Assembly (NCBI GenBank): GCA_028821785.1
Contig: JAPKFC010000014.1
Location: forward strand, 1-33,913
Source: Candidatus Poseidoniaceae archaeon
GTDB taxonomy: Archaea; Thermoplasmatota; Poseidoniia; Poseidoniales; Poseidoniaceae
Direction: 5' to 3'
DNA: 33,913 nucleotides
Shown here piece after piece: positions 31,913-33,913 of the stretch. Below the pieces are notes generated by a model. That model saw only the letters and a list, made by a program, of their open reading frames with translations. It made no database searches and had not been told where the DNA came from. Every line of letters starts with the position of its first letter. Positions within the stretch are counted from its first letter, which is position 1. The position numbers were made by a program, and so were the translations under genes.

Positions 31913-32923
31913 ATGTGGAGTGATGATGATATCAAATTCATGTCAGCAGCATTGGATGTAGCGATTCGCGGAAAGGGTAAAGTTTCACCCAATCCATTAG
32001 TCGGATGTGTATTGGTCAAGGATGGCCAAATCATTGCCGAGGGTTGGCATGATCATCTTGGCGGTTTACACGCTGAGCAAATGGCAATCCATGATGCAGA
32101 GAAAAAGGGTGAATCTCCTAATGGTGCAACTGCTTATGTGACCTTAGAACCTTGTAATCACTTTGGCAGAACACCTCCGTGTACTGAAGCGTTAATGTGG
32201 GCTGGAGTGAAATCGGTAGTCGTAGCCCACCCAGACCCAAACCCTACCGTTAGAGGTCAAGGAATTACTGTTCTTCAACATGCAGGCATTACTGTTAAAT
32301 CTGGACTACTAGAAGGTCAAGCTGCTGACCAAATGAGGCCATTCTTACATTGGTGCCAATATCGAAAACCAATCGTAACCGTAAAAATGGCAGTTGATCG
32401 TAATGGTAGTGTTGATGATAGAAGTAAGGATGCTGGACGTTTTACCTCACAACAATGTTTAGATTTAGTTCATCAGATGAGAGCAGATAGTGATGCTATC
32501 TTGGTCGGTGTTGAAACGGTTGTAAGAGACAACCCCTCGCTATTGGTATCAAGAGTTGAAACTTCTAAACAACCTCTAAGAATCGTAATAGATCCTAATG
32601 CGAGGATTCCTGAGGACTGTCAAGTCCTAAATGATGGAAAGGAAACGCTAGTATTGCAAGATGATTTTAGAGATTTACCTAATATTCTAAATCGATTAGG
32701 TGATATGGAGATTCAAACATTGATGGTTGAAGGAGGCCCAATTACTGTCAAACATTTCCTTGACAATAAGTTAGTGGATGACTTTTTCTTGATTCAATCC
32801 ACGGTTGAACATCTAACTCCATATGATAGTGGAATAAATTCTCAGGTGCTTAACGATGCTGGGTTAACTCGTGCTGATGACCAAACATGGGGAGAAGAAA
32901 CTGTTCAATATTGGAGCCGGTGA
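31913..32923 (+). CDS. ribD: bifunctional riboflavin biosynthesis protein RibD
   Basis: 336 residues, the length of the bacterial bifunctional enzyme. The N-terminal deaminase has His53-Ala-Glu55 (GLHAEQMAI) and Cys81/Cys90 (PCNHFGRTPPC), the zinc ligands and the proton shuttle. The C-terminal reductase domain has KPIVTVKMAVDRNGSVDD, ADSDAILVGVETVVRDNPSL and TLMVEGGPITVKHFL. It converts the pyrimidinone-amine product of GTP opening to the reduced, deaminated intermediate on the riboflavin pathway. Many archaea use a separate reductase acting first (RibD-like Arfc), so the fused bacterial-type form suggests lateral acquisition. ATG 31913 follows AGGGGCG; a TTG at 31889 also opens the frame. 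No other rib genes are adjacent. Confidence 0.95.
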   Translation: MWSDDDIKFMSAALDVAIRGKGKVSPNPLVGCVLVKDGQIIAEGWHDHLGGLHAEQMAIHDAEKKGESPNGATAYVTLEPCNHFGRTPPCTEALMWAGVKSVVVAHPDPNPTVRGQGITVLQHAGITVKSGLLEGQAADQMRPFLHWCQYRKPIVTVKMAVDRNGSVDDRSKDAGRFTSQQCLDLVHQMRADSDAILVGVETVVRDNPSLLVSRVETSKQPLRIVIDPNARIPEDCQVLNDGKETLVLQDDFRDLPNILNRLGDMEIQTLMVEGGPITVKHFLDNKLVDDFFLIQSTVEHLTPYDSGINSQVLNDAGLTRADDQTWGEETVQYWSR

Positions 32924-32949
32924 ATTGCTTTTGCTTGTTTGACGAACGG

Positions 32950-32957
32950 TTAAATTA
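32950..32957 (+). promoter_or_regulatory. TATA box for a probably leaderless transcript
   Basis: TTAAATTA is centred about 25-26 bases before the ATG at 32979, the distance at which archaeal transcription would begin at or next to the start codon. No ribosome-binding site is visible before that ATG, which agrees with a leaderless mRNA. Confidence 0.5.
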
Positions 32958-32978
32958 GACTCCACCTCTCGTAGAACC

Positions 32979-33913
32979 ATGTCAGCGAAGACAATACTGG
33001 TAATTTCTATTCTGGCATTATTTTGTTTTTCACCGATGCAAGGCCCACTTTCATCCCATCTGCAAGCAGATAATGGAGTTCTAGAAGCAGGTCCTGCTTC
33101 TTTAGAGATATTGATGATGGGAAATAGTTACACTTCTGCAAATTCTCTTGATTCAATTGTTGATGGAGTGATGAGTGCTGCATCAAATCCATCCAATGTT
33201 ACAAGTTTAACCGGCGGGGGTATGCGTCTTTCACAACATTCTAGCAATGTAGCATCATCAGGTCATCAATGGAATACTACGCTCAGTAATGGAGTATGGA
33301 ATTGGGTAGTTCTTCAGGATCAAAGCCAAATTCCTGGTTTCCCTCGCAATAATCAAGAATGGATTAATAGCAAAAATGGAGCAGTGCAACTTGCACAAAC
33401 TATCGATGATAAAGGGGCAGATTCTGTCCTAATGATGACTTGGGGGCGCCGTGATGGAGACAGTGTCAATACTCAGAGATTCCCTGATTTCTCAACTATG
33501 CAAGATGAACTAGAGGCGGGATATTTGGATTACCGCGATAATATGTCTTCGCATGGAGATGTATGGATTGCTCCTGTTGGACTTGCATTTGAGCATATTC
33601 ATGACCAAATAATTGCAAACGGTGGTACGCCAACCAATTCTGGAAATCTATTCTATGACCTTTACAGCAGTGATGGTAGCCATCCTTCAATCTCTGGCTC
33701 TTATCTTGCTGCATTAGTAATCTATGCAACTATAACTGGCGATGACCCTGTTGGCCTTTCTCATTCAACCAGCCTTTCTCATTCAGTGGCTTTGGAACTA
33801 CAGCAAGCAGCTTCCGCGACCGTATTCAATGAAACCTCTCACCTTGATTACCCTTGGCAGACCAACAATCAAAATCAATTGCCTCCAATTAACCTCTCAG
33901 CCATCCCTGACGG
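32979..33913 (+). CDS. secreted SGNH-hydrolase-like protein, C-terminus missing
   Basis: The frame is open from ATG 32979 to the window edge (311 codons), so the C-terminus is missing. A signal peptide (ILVISILALFCFSPMQ) is followed by an SGNH-type fold. ILMMGNSYTSANSL is the first block, with Ser in the nucleophile region; TGGGMRLSQH and WNWVVLQDQSQIPG are consistent with the middle blocks, and DGSHPSISGSYLAAL gives the Asp-x-x-His pair of the last block. The arrangement resembles DUF4886-type extracellular hydrolases, which act on esters such as acetylated sugars or lipids. The direct repeat CCTTTCTCATTCA occurs twice near 33755-33790 (encoding LSHS twice). The substrate is unknown. Confidence 0.82.
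   Translation, partial: MSAKTILVISILALFCFSPMQGPLSSHLQADNGVLEAGPASLEILMMGNSYTSANSLDSIVDGVMSAASNPSNVTSLTGGGMRLSQHSSNVASSGHQWNTTLSNGVWNWVVLQDQSQIPGFPRNNQEWINSKNGAVQLAQTIDDKGADSVLMMTWGRRDGDSVNTQRFPDFSTMQDELEAGYLDYRDNMSSHGDVWIAPVGLAFEHIHDQIIANGGTPTNSGNLFYDLYSSDGSHPSISGSYLAALVIYATITGDDPVGLSHSTSLSHSVALELQQAASATVFNETSHLDYPWQTNNQNQLPPINLSAIPD

Noticed and set aside
1-33913. CRISPR arrays, insertion sequences, rRNA genes, SRP 7S RNA or RNase P RNA
   Set aside because: No regularly spaced repeats, transposase frames, or recognisable conserved RNA cores were seen on reading both strands.

Overview
The window looks like a chromosomal segment from a planktonic aerobic euryarchaeon, most likely Candidatus Poseidoniia (Marine Group II, Thermoplasmatota). 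The information-processing genes are archaeal: family B DNA polymerase, ribosomal protein eS8, SRP19, Sec61-beta, an XerA-type recombinase, an Lrp-type regulator and a tRNA-Ser without an encoded CCA. The DNA is fairly AT-rich. Ribosome-binding sites of the GGAGGTGA/GGTGA type precede many starts, and many secreted or lipid-anchored proteins carry Asp/Asn/Ser-rich extracellular parts. At least one (possibly two) ends in a PGF-CTERM-like tail. The group assignment is inference; no marker search was possible.

Layout. 1-6.4 kb (mostly minus strand): a PKD lipoprotein cut by the window edge, DNA polymerase B, branched-chain aminotransferase (plus strand), SRP19, eS8 and a fumarylacetoacetate-hydrolase family enzyme. 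6.4-11.3 kb: a PUA-domain protein and a run of envelope or membrane proteins, including a SAP-domain protein with a membrane anchor. 11.4-13.9 kb: RimK-type ligase with a C-terminal TrkA_C-like domain, then an XerA recombinase behind a hairpin-rich leader. 13.9-16.5 kb: a small Cys/His protein, a histone-H1-like Lys/Ala protein with a helix-hairpin-helix head, an unknown protein, Sec61-beta and an unknown protein. 16.6-22.3 kb: a polytopic membrane protein, an NSUN2/Trm4-like RNA m5C methyltransferase, a secreted/membrane protein, an Lrp regulator and a Toprim-DUF167 pair.

22.4-29.0 kb is the most striking part. It is a compact, translationally coupled aa3-type cytochrome oxidase operon (coxB-coxA-coxC-coxD, then a Sco copper chaperone). 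Four of its five proteins carry large extra domains: an insertion in the CuA domain of subunit II, a secreted domain with a C-x-C-H motif fused in front of subunit I, a four-helix His-rich extension in front of subunit III, and an insertion of roughly 210 residues, Cys-rich at its end, inside the Sco fold. Two perfect dyads lie in the region upstream of coxB.

29.1-33.9 kb: tRNA-Ser(TGA), a lipoprotein with a cytoplasmic tail, a diacylglycerol-kinase family protein, bifunctional RibD and a secreted SGNH hydrolase that runs off the end. No CRISPR array, insertion sequence, prophage or rRNA was seen. The longest non-coding stretches are about 230-250 bases (12580-12809 and 22339-22588), and both contain inverted repeats.
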